Notes: generated by a model from the letters alone, not told the origin. A stretch of 64,000 bases of DNA from Thalassotalea_A litorea (GCF_043642205.1 NZ_JBHZSG010000002.1:143379-207378); one strand, 5' to 3'; numbered from the stretch's first letter, positions 52,264 to 62,421 are shown. Program-made: numbers and translations.

Positions 52264-53811
52264 ATGTATAAAAATATAAAACATGTCGTTGTCGTTGGTG
52301 GTGGCACTGCTGGTTGGTTAGTGGCAGCAAATCTTGCTAAGCAATTTAACTCAAAGTCCCCTGGAGCTCTCAAAGTTACGTTAGTAGAATCACCAACTGT
52401 CCCTAGCGTTGGTGTTGGGGAAGGGACTTGGCCCACGATGAGAAAAACACTTGCAAACCTAGGCATTAAAGAAACGGATTTTATTCGCTATTGCAATGCC
52501 TCGTTAAAGCAAGGTACTAAATTTGTCGATTGGCATAACAAATCAGCTGCTGATCACTACTACCATTTATTTACATCAATATTTGATCCCTCAGAATTTA
52601 ATCTAGCGCCTTACTGGCAGTTAGGGAAATTAGGTAGAGATTTTACCTATGCCGAAGCGGTTAGTGTTCAGGGAGAAATATGTGATTTAAACCTTAGTCC
52701 AAAAACTATCACAAATCGGGAATATGAAGGTATGCAAAATTATGCATACCATCTGGACGCGGCTTTGTTTGCAAAAATGTTGACCGAACATTCGACTCAA
52801 GTATTGGGGGTCAATCATATTCGGGCGGATGTTGAACATTGTAAGCTTACAAAAAACGGGTGTATTGAAGCTATCCAGACAAAACAGGGCCATATTGTCG
52901 AAGGTGAATTTTTTGTCGACTGCACTGGCTTTAGGGCTAAATTAATTGGGGAGACATTAAAAGTTCCATTTAAGCCTATCAATGATGTTTTATTAACGGA
53001 TCATGCAGTAACGATTCAAATTCCTTACCAACCTGAAGATGATGAAGTTTCCAGCTGTACCCTATCAACAGCTCAGGAGGCAGGATGGATTTGGGATATT
53101 GGCTTAGCAAGTCGGCGGGGAACAGGATATGTCTATTCTTCCAATCATACGTCTCATGAAAGAGCTGAGCAGGTATTAAGAGACTATTTAGGTCCGCAAG
53201 CCGAGGGGCTTGACGCAAGAAGGATCCCGATGCAACTTGGTTATCGAGAGAAATTTTGGCATAAAAACTGCCTAGCCGTTGGCCTTTCAGCATCATTTGT
53301 CGAACCCTTAGAAGCATCGGCGATCTTTTTAATTGAAGCCTCAGCAAATATGCTAACTAAACTCTTGCCTGCTAATACGGCGGGGCTAGCGTTATCTGAA
53401 AAAATGTTCAATGAATCTTTTTCATTCAGATATCACAAAACAGTTGATTTCATCAAAATGCATTACTTACTGTCAAACCGCAAAGAGTCGTTTTGGACGG
53501 ATAATAAGCAGCCCGATACGATTCCCAAAAGTTTGCAAATGAAACTTGAACAATGGCAGAGCAGACCATTGAACGATTATGATTTTGATAATGTTTATGA
53601 ACCTTTCCCATTAGAAAGTTATCAATATGTGCTTTATGGCATGGGTTTTAAACAAGACTTGATACAACGGGAAATGCAATATTCAGAAGTTGCAAGGGCA
53701 CAACATTCTTGTGCGCAGGTGCAACAGATTAAATCTAAATTACGAGACCAATTGCCAACAAATAGAGAATTACTGGAAAAGCTTCGAGATTATGAATTTC
53801 AGGCGATTTAA
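52264..53811 (+). CDS. FAD-dependent tryptophan-halogenase-family protein 1
   Basis: 515 residues. The FAD motif VVGGGTAGWLVAA is at the N-terminus and GVGEGTWPTMRKTL at 50-64. The catalytic Lys lies in NASLK (Lys82), the W-X-W-X-I motif is GWIWDIGL (Trp275, Trp277), and Glu347 is in EPLEASAIF. These correspond by position to Lys79, Trp272-274 and Glu346 of PrnA. The key residues for hypohalous acid chemistry are thus kept, but the substrate is not tryptophan-specific by context. The gene lies between a sugar receptor and SapC. The flavin reductase needed is not in the window. Confidence 0.9.
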   Translation: MYKNIKHVVVVGGGTAGWLVAANLAKQFNSKSPGALKVTLVESPTVPSVGVGEGTWPTMRKTLANLGIKETDFIRYCNASLKQGTKFVDWHNKSAADHYYHLFTSIFDPSEFNLAPYWQLGKLGRDFTYAEAVSVQGEICDLNLSPKTITNREYEGMQNYAYHLDAALFAKMLTEHSTQVLGVNHIRADVEHCKLTKNGCIEAIQTKQGHIVEGEFFVDCTGFRAKLIGETLKVPFKPINDVLLTDHAVTIQIPYQPEDDEVSSCTLSTAQEAGWIWDIGLASRRGTGYVYSSNHTSHERAEQVLRDYLGPQAEGLDARRIPMQLGYREKFWHKNCLAVGLSASFVEPLEASAIFLIEASANMLTKLLPANTAGLALSEKMFNESFSFRYHKTVDFIKMHYLLSNRKESFWTDNKQPDTIPKSLQMKLEQWQSRPLNDYDFDNVYEPFPLESYQYVLYGMGFKQDLIQREMQYSEVARAQHSCAQVQQIKSKLRDQLPTNRELLEKLRDYEFQAI

Positions 53812-53861
53812 GGAAACTCGTCAGTAAGAGTTAGTAATGAGTAATCAAGAGAATAAATATC

Positions 53862-55421
53862 ATGGAAAAGCTTAATCAATCAATACTTGTTGTCGGCGGC
53901 GGTACTGCCGGGTGGTTAAGTGCAGCAATTCTTGCTAAGAAATTAAATGCGGTTAACACCGACGCAGTTAAAATCACTTTGGTTGAATCCCCTAACATTC
54001 CAATATTAGGGGTTGGTGAAGGTACGTGGCCAACGATACGCACAACACTAGAGACTCTGGGAATTGACGAAGGGGAATTCATGCGTGAATGTGATGCCAC
54101 ATTTAAGCAAGGATCTGAGTTCGTAGATTGGGTTCGCACCCCCGCAGAAGGTGAGCACTCCAGTTATTTTCATCCTCTTTCGGCAGTGTTTCATTCATCG
54201 TATGACTTTAACCTTGCACCATACTGGTTGCTCGGTGAGAACCCTGGATTAGCTTACGACGAAAGCGTCGCTAGTCAAACACATGTTTGCAAAGCAGGTC
54301 TCGCGCCCAAATTAATCACCACTAAAGCGTATGATGCAATTCAAAACTACTCCTATCACTTGAATGCAAATAAATTTGCAAAATTCTTGAGTGATTTTTG
54401 TCAAAGGAATCTTGGAGTTCAACATGTTCTAGCGAACGTCGAAAAAGTGAATGTTGACTTAAAGGGCATGATTACCTCTGTCGAGACGGACACTGAAGGA
54501 GAGATTGTTGCAGACTTTTTTCTGGATTGTACTGGAACCAAAGGATTGCTGATAGGCGAAACGCTAGGTGTTGAGTGGAAGAAAATAGATGATGTCTTGT
54601 TTAATGATACGGCTCTGGCGATGCAGGTGCCCTATGAGGAACCGGATTCACCGATAGCTACTCACACTATATCTACAGCTCAGGAAGCTGGCTGGATTTG
54701 GGATATAGGCCTCCACCATCGCCGAGGTATTGGCTACGTATATAGTAGCAAATATTCGACCGATGAAAGAGCTGAGCAAATTTTGCGTCAGTACGCTGGT
54801 AAAATGGGCGCCGATCAGGAAATACGGAAAATTCCGTTAAATCTAGGTTATCGACAAAAGTTTTGGCATAAAAACTGTGTTGCAATTGGTATGTCAGCCG
54901 CTTTTATAGAGCCTCTTGAAGCCAGTGCAATATTTTTAGTTGAGGCCGCTGCTAACATGCTTGCTGAGCAATTCCCCAGGCAGCGTGCAGTAATGCCTTA
55001 TGTTGAAGAAAAGTTTAATGATACATTTCGACTCCGTTGGGATAAAAGCGTTGATTTCGTGAAGTTACATTACTGTATAAGTAAAAGGTGTGATACGCGC
55101 TATTGGTCAGATAACCGTCGTAAAGAATCTATACCAGAAAGTCTGCAAAAGCGATTAGCACATTGGAAATATCATCCTCCAGGCAAATACGACTTTGACT
55201 ATGCATATGAACCTTTTGTTTTAGATAGCTATTTGTTTGTTTTATATGGTATGGAATTTGATGTTGAATTGTCACCAAATCAATCGGCATTTGCTGAATC
55301 TGCTCTGGCAAGAATGCACTTTAAACGTGTTTCACAAACAGCAGAAAAATTATTGGATGCTTTGCCAAAACATAGAGAATTGATCGAAAAGATTTATCGC
55401 TACGGTGTCCAGAAAATCTAA
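53862..55421 (+). CDS. FAD-dependent tryptophan-halogenase-family protein 2
   Basis: 519 residues, a clear paralogue of the upstream gene (same VVGGGTAGWLSAA, VGEGTWPTIR, DATFK Lys82, GWIWDIGL and EPLEASAIF at Glu350). It differs mostly in residues 100-200, where substrate contacts are expected, so the two may act on different sites or as a heterodimer. It begins 50 bases after the first. The family includes many members in sugar-utilisation loci of marine bacteria whose product is unknown. Confidence 0.9.
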   Translation: MEKLNQSILVVGGGTAGWLSAAILAKKLNAVNTDAVKITLVESPNIPILGVGEGTWPTIRTTLETLGIDEGEFMRECDATFKQGSEFVDWVRTPAEGEHSSYFHPLSAVFHSSYDFNLAPYWLLGENPGLAYDESVASQTHVCKAGLAPKLITTKAYDAIQNYSYHLNANKFAKFLSDFCQRNLGVQHVLANVEKVNVDLKGMITSVETDTEGEIVADFFLDCTGTKGLLIGETLGVEWKKIDDVLFNDTALAMQVPYEEPDSPIATHTISTAQEAGWIWDIGLHHRRGIGYVYSSKYSTDERAEQILRQYAGKMGADQEIRKIPLNLGYRQKFWHKNCVAIGMSAAFIEPLEASAIFLVEAAANMLAEQFPRQRAVMPYVEEKFNDTFRLRWDKSVDFVKLHYCISKRCDTRYWSDNRRKESIPESLQKRLAHWKYHPPGKYDFDYAYEPFVLDSYLFVLYGMEFDVELSPNQSAFAESALARMHFKRVSQTAEKLLDALPKHRELIEKIYRYGVQKI

Positions 55422-55515
55422 TTTTAATTTTTAATAAAAAACGCTTGTATTGTTGTGTACGTAAGGTTTAGTCTACGGTTTCGATAAAAAAGGTTCTCAC
55501 GTTTGGAGAAGTAGA

Positions 55516-56229
55516 ATGAGCCAGCAAAACGTACAGCCGTTAAATAAGAACGTACACGGCAACACAAAAATTAAAGCACAAAAGAATTTCAAACAGGTTG
55601 AATCACAGCATTTAGTTCCACTGGTTGTTCATGAGTTTTCAAGAGCAAGTGCCGAGTTCCCGGTCGTGTTTGTGAAAAACTCTGAAAATGGCACCTTTCA
55701 ACCGGTTGCCTTATTTGGTCTTAAGCCAGGGGAAAACCTATATACGGCAAGTGAGAGTTGGGGCGGAACATACGTACCAGCGTGTATTACCCATTTTCCG
55801 ATGGCGTTAGTACCTGAGTCAAAAGATTCAGACAACTACATGGTGATTATCGCAACCGATAATGACGTAGTAAATGAAGAAGAAGGTCAGTCATTATTCG
55901 AAGAAAACGGTGACGAGACTGAATACTTAGCCAAACGCAAAGAAGCCATGGCGTCATATTTAGAGCATGCTCATATTACGCGTATGTTCACCAAGGAATT
56001 GGCCGATAAAGATTTACTTGTTCAGCAGAATCTTGAAATCGATTTAAATGGCGAGAAAATCGCGATTAACGGTTTATATCTGGTTAATGAAAAGAAATTG
56101 AATGAATTAAGCGATGAAGAGTATCTGGAACTTCGCAAACGTGGATTTATGAGCCCAATTTTTGCTCATTTAAATTCAATGCACCAGGTACATCGTTTGG
56201 TTCAAAAGAAAGCACAACAAGCTGCTTAA
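55516..56229 (+). CDS. SapC-family protein
   Basis: 237 residues without a signal peptide. It has SapC features: SQHLVPLVVHEFSRASAEFPVVFVK and the GLKPGENLY...WGGTYVPACITHFPMAL core. The original SapC is a Campylobacter S-layer-linked protein, but in Caulobacter and Alteromonadales the gene repeatedly sits next to TonB receptors and halogenase-like genes. It lies 95 bases after halogenase 2. The activity is not known. Confidence 0.85.
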   Translation: MSQQNVQPLNKNVHGNTKIKAQKNFKQVESQHLVPLVVHEFSRASAEFPVVFVKNSENGTFQPVALFGLKPGENLYTASESWGGTYVPACITHFPMALVPESKDSDNYMVIIATDNDVVNEEEGQSLFEENGDETEYLAKRKEAMASYLEHAHITRMFTKELADKDLLVQQNLEIDLNGEKIAINGLYLVNEKKLNELSDEEYLELRKRGFMSPIFAHLNSMHQVHRLVQKKAQQAA

Positions 56230-56237
56230 TTCAGTTT

Positions 56238-56262
56238 GGTGAGCTTTTATACTAAGCTCACC
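56238..56262 (+). terminator. hairpin after sapC
   Basis: GGTGAGCTT-N7-AAGCTCACC, 9-bp stem, no T-run. A second hairpin AAGCCACC-N6-GGTGGCTT follows at 56320-56341. Together they may stop or stabilise the receptor-SapC transcript; neither is a classic Rho-independent terminator. Confidence 0.5.
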
Positions 56263-56514
56263 GCCTGAATGATAATAGATGGTCTCAATGCGATTTTTCG
56301 GCAATTGGACTTTACCTCGAAGCCACCGTACAAGGTGGCTTAATATCTTTCCTCGCGCTCGCTTAGTAAACCCTATAAATATTGTTTTGACCGTCTACAA
56401 TGGTTGAAAATTTAGCAATATGTATTAACGCATAAAAAATTCGAGAACACCCAAAAATTTAAGTTTCTCTAATTTCAATAAATATTACTAAGAAGTTGCG
56501 CAAGGATATTAAAG

Positions 56515-59229
56515 ATGATCAAAAAAACTTTGCTATTGAGTTTTAGCCTGAGTGCCCTGTTAGGTTGTCAACCTCAGCCTGAAATATATTCAGCAAATGG
56601 AACCGAACAATTCACTCATGCACAACAACTGACGCAAGCAAAGCTCGACAATTTTGCGAAATCGTTAAAGGTTGAATTTGAATTGGTAACGAATGTTGCC
56701 GATGAAAAATGTGACAAAGCTAAACATGATGGTCTTTGTTATCAGGGGCGGTTGAACTTTACCGCCCAGGAAGACTTTCCCGATAGAGACTGGGCAATTT
56801 ACTTCTCATTGATTAATCCTGTGCAAACCCATTCGAGCGGCGAATTTACCATCACTCACGTAAATGGCGATCTGCATAAAATCGCGTTATCTGACAGCTT
56901 TACAGGGTTTAAAGCCGGAGAGACGAAATCGTTGGATTTTCGTGCTGACTTTTGGAGTTTGTCTGAAACCGATCTGATCCCCAACTATATATTGACGGTT
57001 GATGAAACCAGTGCGCTGGCTAATAAAGGCAACTGGCAGGCCCGCGTCATTGAAAGTACTCGTACTGAGATTGATCCTGAAACCGGGTTGGAAATTGCGC
57101 CATTTGTAAAAGAGTACACTCAGGTTCGTGAACAATTTAAACGTACCGATACCGATCAGACCCAATGGGCGACCGCTGCAGCTTTGTTTACACGTTATGA
57201 TGGGCAACAACCCAGCCGTAATGATCTTGAAACATCGTTGATCCCAACACCGAAATCGATATCTGTTGATAGCGCGGCACCTACTCTTGACTTAAGCAAA
57301 GGCATAAACGTGCGCTTTAATCAGGTAGATGCGGGCTCGGTGCATACCGCCCTTGAACGCCTTGCGATGCTTGGCGTTAAGCAAACGGAAAGTGGTGTGC
57401 CAGTATTGCTTGAGCTACATAACAATTTGGATGGTAGCTCGGATGCGAATACCAAACCGATAAGCGGCGCTTACCGACTCCAGGTTGCCAGTGAGGAAAT
57501 TTCGATTAGTGCCAGTGATAGCACAGGGCTTTTTTATGGATTGCAATCACTTGCAGGCTTGGTGCGTATTGACGATTTAACCGCGCAACCGGTGACCATC
57601 GAAGATGAGCCGCATTACGATTTTCGTGGTATGTTTGTCGACGTATCCCGAAACTTTCATTCTCTGCAGTTTTTACTCGACCTGATTGATCAGATGGCGG
57701 CTTATAAACTGAACAAGCTGCATCTGCATCTGGCAGATGATGAGGGCTGGCGTCTGGAAATACCGGGGCTGAAAGAATTGACCGATATTGGTTCTAAACG
57801 TTGCTTTGATCTCAGTGAGACAACCTGTTTATTGCCTCAACTAGGCGCTGGCGTGGATAGTAATAGCGACGTAAATGGTTATTTCACCGTAGCTCAGTAT
57901 CAAGAGATCCTTAAATATGCCGGTGAGCGTCATATTCAGGTGATCCCTTCATTGGACATGCCCGGCCATTCCCGAGCCGCCATCGTTTCGATGAAGCGGC
58001 GCTATGACAACTATATGCAGGCGGGTGAACAAGCCAAAGCCGAGCAATATATGCTCCATGATCCAAACGATACTACCGTCTATTCGTCAGTGCAGTATTA
58101 CCATGACAATACCATTAATGCCTGTATGGATTCATCCTATGCGTTTATTGCCAAGGTGATGGATGAAGTAAAAGCCATGCATAATGAGGCGGGCTATCCG
58201 CTTACCCGCTATCACATTGGCGCCGATGAAACCGCAGGCGCCTGGGTGGAATCGCCCAAATGTCAGGCATTTATTGCTGCCAATGATGCGCTTGCGAAGC
58301 CAGAAGACTTGGTTGGGTATTTTATCGAGCGAGTCGGTCATATTCTGGCGGATCGGGATATTGAAGTTGCCGGTTGGAGCGACGGCATGAGCCACACTAA
58401 AGTTGAGAATATGCCAGAAGTGGTTCAGGCCAACGCCTGGGGCGTACTTTTCTGGCAAGGCCATCAGACCGCGCATCAACTCGTTAATCAAGGGTGGGAA
58501 GTGGTCGTGTCCAGTCCAGATGTGATGTATTTTGATTTTCCTTATGAACCGGATCCCAAAGAGCACGGTTATTACTGGGCATCTCGTCACATTAACACCG
58601 AAAAAATCTTTAATTTTATGCCTGATAATTTACCGGCACATGCAGAATACTGGCTTGACCGTGAAGATCAACCGTATCAGTCGGATGATTCCCTGAGAAA
58701 AGATGACCAGGGCAATGTGTTGCACGGGCCGATGGCACAAGGCAAAGGGTTTGTCGGGATCCAGGGACAATTGTGGAGCGAGAATACCCGCAATGATGAT
58801 TTAACCGAGTATAAAATCTTTCCGCGTTTGCTCGCCTTAGCGGAGCGTGCATGGTACTCGCCTGAATGGGCGTTGCCTTATGATCATTCGGGTCAGGTGT
58901 ATGATCGCCAAAGCCAAAAAATCAGCGAGCAACAACACCAATTGCGTCAACAGAAATGGCGCGACTTTGCCAATACCATGGTCAATAAAGAGTTCGCAAA
59001 ATTGGAATTGGCAAATATTCATTACCGGATTCCTACCGTTGGTGCCAAAATCGTTGATGGCATGTTACATATCAACAGTATTTATCCGGGATTACCCCTC
59101 CAGTACCGAGTCGGAAATTCGACCTGGGTGGACTATACTGCGCCGGTATCAGTGACGGAAAGTGAGGTTTGGGTACGTGCCAAAGCCATCACTTCAGATC
59201 GCGCGGGTAGGGCACTTAAGGTCCAATAA
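56515..59229 (+). CDS. GH20 beta-N-acetylhexosaminidase lipoprotein
   Basis: 904 residues: lipobox ALLGC (Cys18), a CHB_HEX carbohydrate-binding domain (about 45-200), a GH20b domain (about 240-360), and the GH20 barrel (about 362-790). In the barrel LHLADDEGWRLEI and YHIGADETAG are seen; Asp-Glu of GADE is the catalytic pair. A CHB_HEX_C domain ends the protein. It cuts GlcNAc from chitin oligosaccharides at the cell surface or in the periplasm. It stands between SapC and the nag operon. Confidence 0.93.
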   Translation: MIKKTLLLSFSLSALLGCQPQPEIYSANGTEQFTHAQQLTQAKLDNFAKSLKVEFELVTNVADEKCDKAKHDGLCYQGRLNFTAQEDFPDRDWAIYFSLINPVQTHSSGEFTITHVNGDLHKIALSDSFTGFKAGETKSLDFRADFWSLSETDLIPNYILTVDETSALANKGNWQARVIESTRTEIDPETGLEIAPFVKEYTQVREQFKRTDTDQTQWATAAALFTRYDGQQPSRNDLETSLIPTPKSISVDSAAPTLDLSKGINVRFNQVDAGSVHTALERLAMLGVKQTESGVPVLLELHNNLDGSSDANTKPISGAYRLQVASEEISISASDSTGLFYGLQSLAGLVRIDDLTAQPVTIEDEPHYDFRGMFVDVSRNFHSLQFLLDLIDQMAAYKLNKLHLHLADDEGWRLEIPGLKELTDIGSKRCFDLSETTCLLPQLGAGVDSNSDVNGYFTVAQYQEILKYAGERHIQVIPSLDMPGHSRAAIVSMKRRYDNYMQAGEQAKAEQYMLHDPNDTTVYSSVQYYHDNTINACMDSSYAFIAKVMDEVKAMHNEAGYPLTRYHIGADETAGAWVESPKCQAFIAANDALAKPEDLVGYFIERVGHILADRDIEVAGWSDGMSHTKVENMPEVVQANAWGVLFWQGHQTAHQLVNQGWEVVVSSPDVMYFDFPYEPDPKEHGYYWASRHINTEKIFNFMPDNLPAHAEYWLDREDQPYQSDDSLRKDDQGNVLHGPMAQGKGFVGIQGQLWSENTRNDDLTEYKIFPRLLALAERAWYSPEWALPYDHSGQVYDRQSQKISEQQHQLRQQKWRDFANTMVNKEFAKLELANIHYRIPTVGAKIVDGMLHINSIYPGLPLQYRVGNSTWVDYTAPVSVTESEVWVRAKAITSDRAGRALKVQ

Positions 59230-59281
59230 TCACCCCCTAACTTGATGTTTTTTAACGGGTAATAAAAAACATCAAATAATT

Positions 59282-59299
59282 AATGACAGCGTTGTCATT
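59282..59299. promoter_or_regulatory. NagR-type operator upstream of nagK
   Basis: AATGACAGCGTTGTCATT, 84 bases ahead of the kinase start. With the copy at 49358 it marks two units of one regulon. Confidence 0.82.
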
Positions 59300-59382
59300 T
59301 GTCGGTAGACTTATTTCAACTTAGATAAATTGTAAACTGGCGGCTTTAGATTAAGTCGCCCCGGTTGTGAACAGAGGCTTCG

Positions 59383-60273
59383 ATGCTTACAAGTCAACAA
59401 CAACTCTTTTTGGGGATCGATGGCGGCGGCAGTAAATGCAAAGCCGTGATCCTTGATGCCCAAATGAAATGCCTGGGAGAAGGCATCGCGGGTGCTGCAA
59501 ACCCTTTTCACAGTGTTGAAAAGGCCCAAAAGTCGATTATCGACGCAGCGCTGCTTGCATTAGCTGATGCCGGGCTTGGCGAGCAACAACTTAGCCAGTT
59601 AATTGCCGGTGTCGGTCTGGCTGGTGTAAACATTCCAAAATATTTCGATTTAATGAATGCCTGGCAGCATCCGTTTCAGGCTATGCATTTAGCCACGGAT
59701 TTACACATTGCCTGCCTTGGCGCGCACAACGGTGAAAACGGCGCCATTATGATTTGCGGTACCGGCTCTGTTGGCTATGTCAGTATTGATGGTGCGTCAT
59801 TAATCGTCGGTGGCCATGGATTTCCGCAAGGTGATACCTGCTCTGGTGCCTGGCTTGGATTGCAAGCGGTACAAAAAGTGTTGTTAGCCGCCGATGATTT
59901 AGGCGCGCAAACCAGCTTAACCGAACGCATTTATCATGCGCTTGATTGCAGTGATTCAAATGATCTGGTTAGCCAGTTATGCGCTCAGGGGGCTACCTTT
60001 TATGCACGTTTAGCCATCCATGTGTTCGATGCCGCCGATGAAGGCGATTTGGTCGCACAACAAATATTGGCCCAGGCAAGCAACTATTTTACCGCGGTAT
60101 TTCATAAACTGATGGCCAAAGACCCGGCTAGGATCTCCCTGATCGGTGGCTTGCAAGTCCGGTTAAAGGACTGGCTTGCCACCGACATTTTCAGTCAATT
60201 TAGCGAACCAATGCAGGCACCGGAAATCGGCGCCGTGCTTTTCGCCAGACAAAAGACTCAATCGTTCACGTAA
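59383..60273 (+). CDS. nagK: N-acetylglucosamine kinase (BadF/BadG type)
   Basis: 296 residues of the BcrAD/BadFG ATPase fold: LFLGIDGGGSKCKAVILD (phosphate 1) at the start, MICGTGSVGYV (phosphate 2) near 125, and adenosine-loop ISLIGGLQ near 250. In Shewanella this type phosphorylates GlcNAc to GlcNAc-6-phosphate. It is the first gene of the nagK-nagB-II-nagA-nagP operon, which makes that assignment firm. Confidence 0.9.
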   Translation: MLTSQQQLFLGIDGGGSKCKAVILDAQMKCLGEGIAGAANPFHSVEKAQKSIIDAALLALADAGLGEQQLSQLIAGVGLAGVNIPKYFDLMNAWQHPFQAMHLATDLHIACLGAHNGENGAIMICGTGSVGYVSIDGASLIVGGHGFPQGDTCSGAWLGLQAVQKVLLAADDLGAQTSLTERIYHALDCSDSNDLVSQLCAQGATFYARLAIHVFDAADEGDLVAQQILAQASNYFTAVFHKLMAKDPARISLIGGLQVRLKDWLATDIFSQFSEPMQAPEIGAVLFARQKTQSFT

Positions 60274-60293
60274 TAGCAGGATATACACTTATC

Positions 60294-61289
60294 ATGTCAA
60301 CTCTAATGCAAAAAGAAGCTCGTCAGGCACCTCAGGTAATTGCCGAGCAACTTAAGTTAAACGCAGATACTGCCGCCAGAATTGGCGATAAGCTCAATCA
60401 ATTTGATCCAAAAATGGTGATGATCATTGGTCGTGGTTCCTCCGATCATGCTGGCGTGTTTGGCAAGTATCTATTTGAGATTGAAGTGGGTGTTCCGACG
60501 TTTGCGGCTGCACCATCGGTTGCCAGTGTATATGGTAAAGCACTCAAACTTGATAAAGCATTAGCGATCGTTATCTCGCAATCGGGTCGTAGCCCGGATA
60601 TATTGTCTCAGGCGCAGATGGCCAAAGATGCGGGTGCCTACACCATTGCCCTGGTCAATGATGAGACCTCTCCGCTTGCAGAGCTAGTGGATGATGTTTT
60701 ACCGTTAAAAGCCGGCCCAGAAAACTCGGTAGCAGCGACGAAAAGTTACCTGGCGACCTTGAGCGCGTTATTGCAGTTAGCGGCAAATTGGGGTAAAAAC
60801 GAAGAACTTATTAATGCGTTGCAAACCTTGCCTGCAGGATTGCAAAAGGCGATAGACAGTGAAGTGCAATTATCGGCAGAAGCACTGGCCGATACTCGTA
60901 ATCTCGTGGTTCTTGGTCGTGGTCTTGGTTTTGCGGTAAGCAAAGAAATTGCACTGAAACTCAAAGAAGTCTGTTCAATTCATGCAGAAGCCTTTTCCAG
61001 TGCCGAATTTTTACATGGTCCGGTAACCCTGGTGGCGCAGAAACTTACTATCATCGACTGTCATGTTAATGATGAGTCGGCAACGGCCCACAAAGAGCAG
61101 GTTGTTGAAGTCACGAATCGTGGTGCTGATATGATTCATTTGGACCAGGTGGTTAACAACATTCACCCAAGGTTAGCACCATTGTTAGTCTTGCAACGCT
61201 TTTATCTGGATGTTGAAAAAGTGGCCTTAGCTAAGGGCTTTAATCCAGATGAACCACAAGGACTTAAAAAAGTAACACGGACTCTATAA
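60294..61289 (+). CDS. nagB-II: SIS-type glucosamine-6-phosphate deaminase (NagB-II)
   Basis: 331 residues with two SIS domains (about 35-165 and 195-315): MIIGRGSSDHAGVFGKYLFE, ISQSGRSPDILSQA, and SIHAEAFSSAEFLHGPV. It belongs to the AgaS/GlmS-like isomerases that replace the classical NagB in Shewanella and relatives. It turns glucosamine-6-phosphate into fructose-6-phosphate and ammonia. It sits 1 base before nagA. Confidence 0.92.
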   Translation: MSTLMQKEARQAPQVIAEQLKLNADTAARIGDKLNQFDPKMVMIIGRGSSDHAGVFGKYLFEIEVGVPTFAAAPSVASVYGKALKLDKALAIVISQSGRSPDILSQAQMAKDAGAYTIALVNDETSPLAELVDDVLPLKAGPENSVAATKSYLATLSALLQLAANWGKNEELINALQTLPAGLQKAIDSEVQLSAEALADTRNLVVLGRGLGFAVSKEIALKLKEVCSIHAEAFSSAEFLHGPVTLVAQKLTIIDCHVNDESATAHKEQVVEVTNRGADMIHLDQVVNNIHPRLAPLLVLQRFYLDVEKVALAKGFNPDEPQGLKKVTRTL

Positions 61290-61290
61290 T

Positions 61291-62421
61291 ATGCAGCAAT
61301 TACTTCAGGTTAGCGCGTTTTTTGATGGTGAAACACTGCACAAAAATTGTGTGGTTGAATTGCTCGATGGGCGGGTTATCCATACTGAAGAAATTCAAGG
61401 GCATCATCCGAAAGCGGAGCAAATTCAGGGCCTGATGGCACCTGGATTAATCGACGTACAAGTGAATGGTGGCGGTGGTGTTCTGCTTAATGTTGCACCA
61501 AGCATCGATACACTTGAAGCCATGTTTAACGCCCATGCGCAATTTGGAACAACCGCGATGTTACCGACTCTGATCACCGACGATGTCGAAGTGATGGAGC
61601 AAACTGCGGATGTGATAAGTGCGGCTCTGGCGGATAAACTACCGGGCATCATTGGTGTGCATTTTGAAGGCCCGCATCTTTCGGTGCCGAAAAAAGGTGT
61701 TCATAATGCCAGCTTTATTCGCCCAATTACAGAACGGGAAATGGCGGTATTCTGTCGTCAGGATCTGGGCAATGTAATTGTTACATTAGCGCCGGAAACC
61801 GTGTCTCCTGATGATATCAGCCGATTGGTTGCCGCCGGCGTGCATGTATGTCTGGGGCATTCCAATGCCGATTTTGACACCGTAACCAAGGCCCTTAACG
61901 CTGGAGCAACCGGTTTTACTCATCTGTTTAATGCCATGTCTGCATTTCAATCCCGTGAACCGGGGATGGTTGGTGCAGCCTTGCTTGATGATAATAGCTG
62001 GTGTGGGGTGATTGTCGACGGTCATCATGTCCACTATGATGCGCTCAAACTTGCGATCAAAGCGAAAAGCGCTGGGAAAATCATGCTGGTAACAGACGCA
62101 ATGTCCCCAGTAGGAAGTGATGAAGACAGTTTTGACTTACTTGGCGCCAGAGTATTGCGAAATGGCGATCGATTAAACGCCACCACGGGTGAATTAGCGG
62201 GTTCTTGTCTGGATATGGCAAGGGCGGTAAAGAACACCATTGAAAAATTACAACAACCGGTGACGGAGGCGCTGCGAATGGCTTCGCTGTATCCGGCGCA
62301 GTTTCTTCATCAGGATAAAACATTAGGACATTTAAAAGTTGGAGCGGCAGCCGATTTCGTGATTTTCGATGACGATTTCAATGTTACTCAAACTTGGGTT
62401 AACGGGGCGCGGTTATTTTAA
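61291..62421 (+). CDS. nagA: N-acetylglucosamine-6-phosphate deacetylase
   Basis: 376 residues with GLIDVQVNGGGGV, HFEGPHLS (metal Glu), CLGHSNA (His), THLFNAM (His), VDGHHVHYD (substrate His) and LVTDAM (catalytic Asp): the complete NagA set. It produces glucosamine-6-phosphate for NagB-II. It follows nagB-II by one base; nagP begins 55 bases on. Confidence 0.95.
   Translation: MQQLLQVSAFFDGETLHKNCVVELLDGRVIHTEEIQGHHPKAEQIQGLMAPGLIDVQVNGGGGVLLNVAPSIDTLEAMFNAHAQFGTTAMLPTLITDDVEVMEQTADVISAALADKLPGIIGVHFEGPHLSVPKKGVHNASFIRPITEREMAVFCRQDLGNVIVTLAPETVSPDDISRLVAAGVHVCLGHSNADFDTVTKALNAGATGFTHLFNAMSAFQSREPGMVGAALLDDNSWCGVIVDGHHVHYDALKLAIKAKSAGKIMLVTDAMSPVGSDEDSFDLLGARVLRNGDRLNATTGELAGSCLDMARAVKNTIEKLQQPVTEALRMASLYPAQFLHQDKTLGHLKVGAAADFVIFDDDFNVTQTWVNGARLF

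Noticed and set aside
52264..55421. Halogenated natural-product biosynthesis cluster
   Set aside because: There is no PKS, NRPS, flavin reductase or tailoring gene; all neighbours belong to sugar use.
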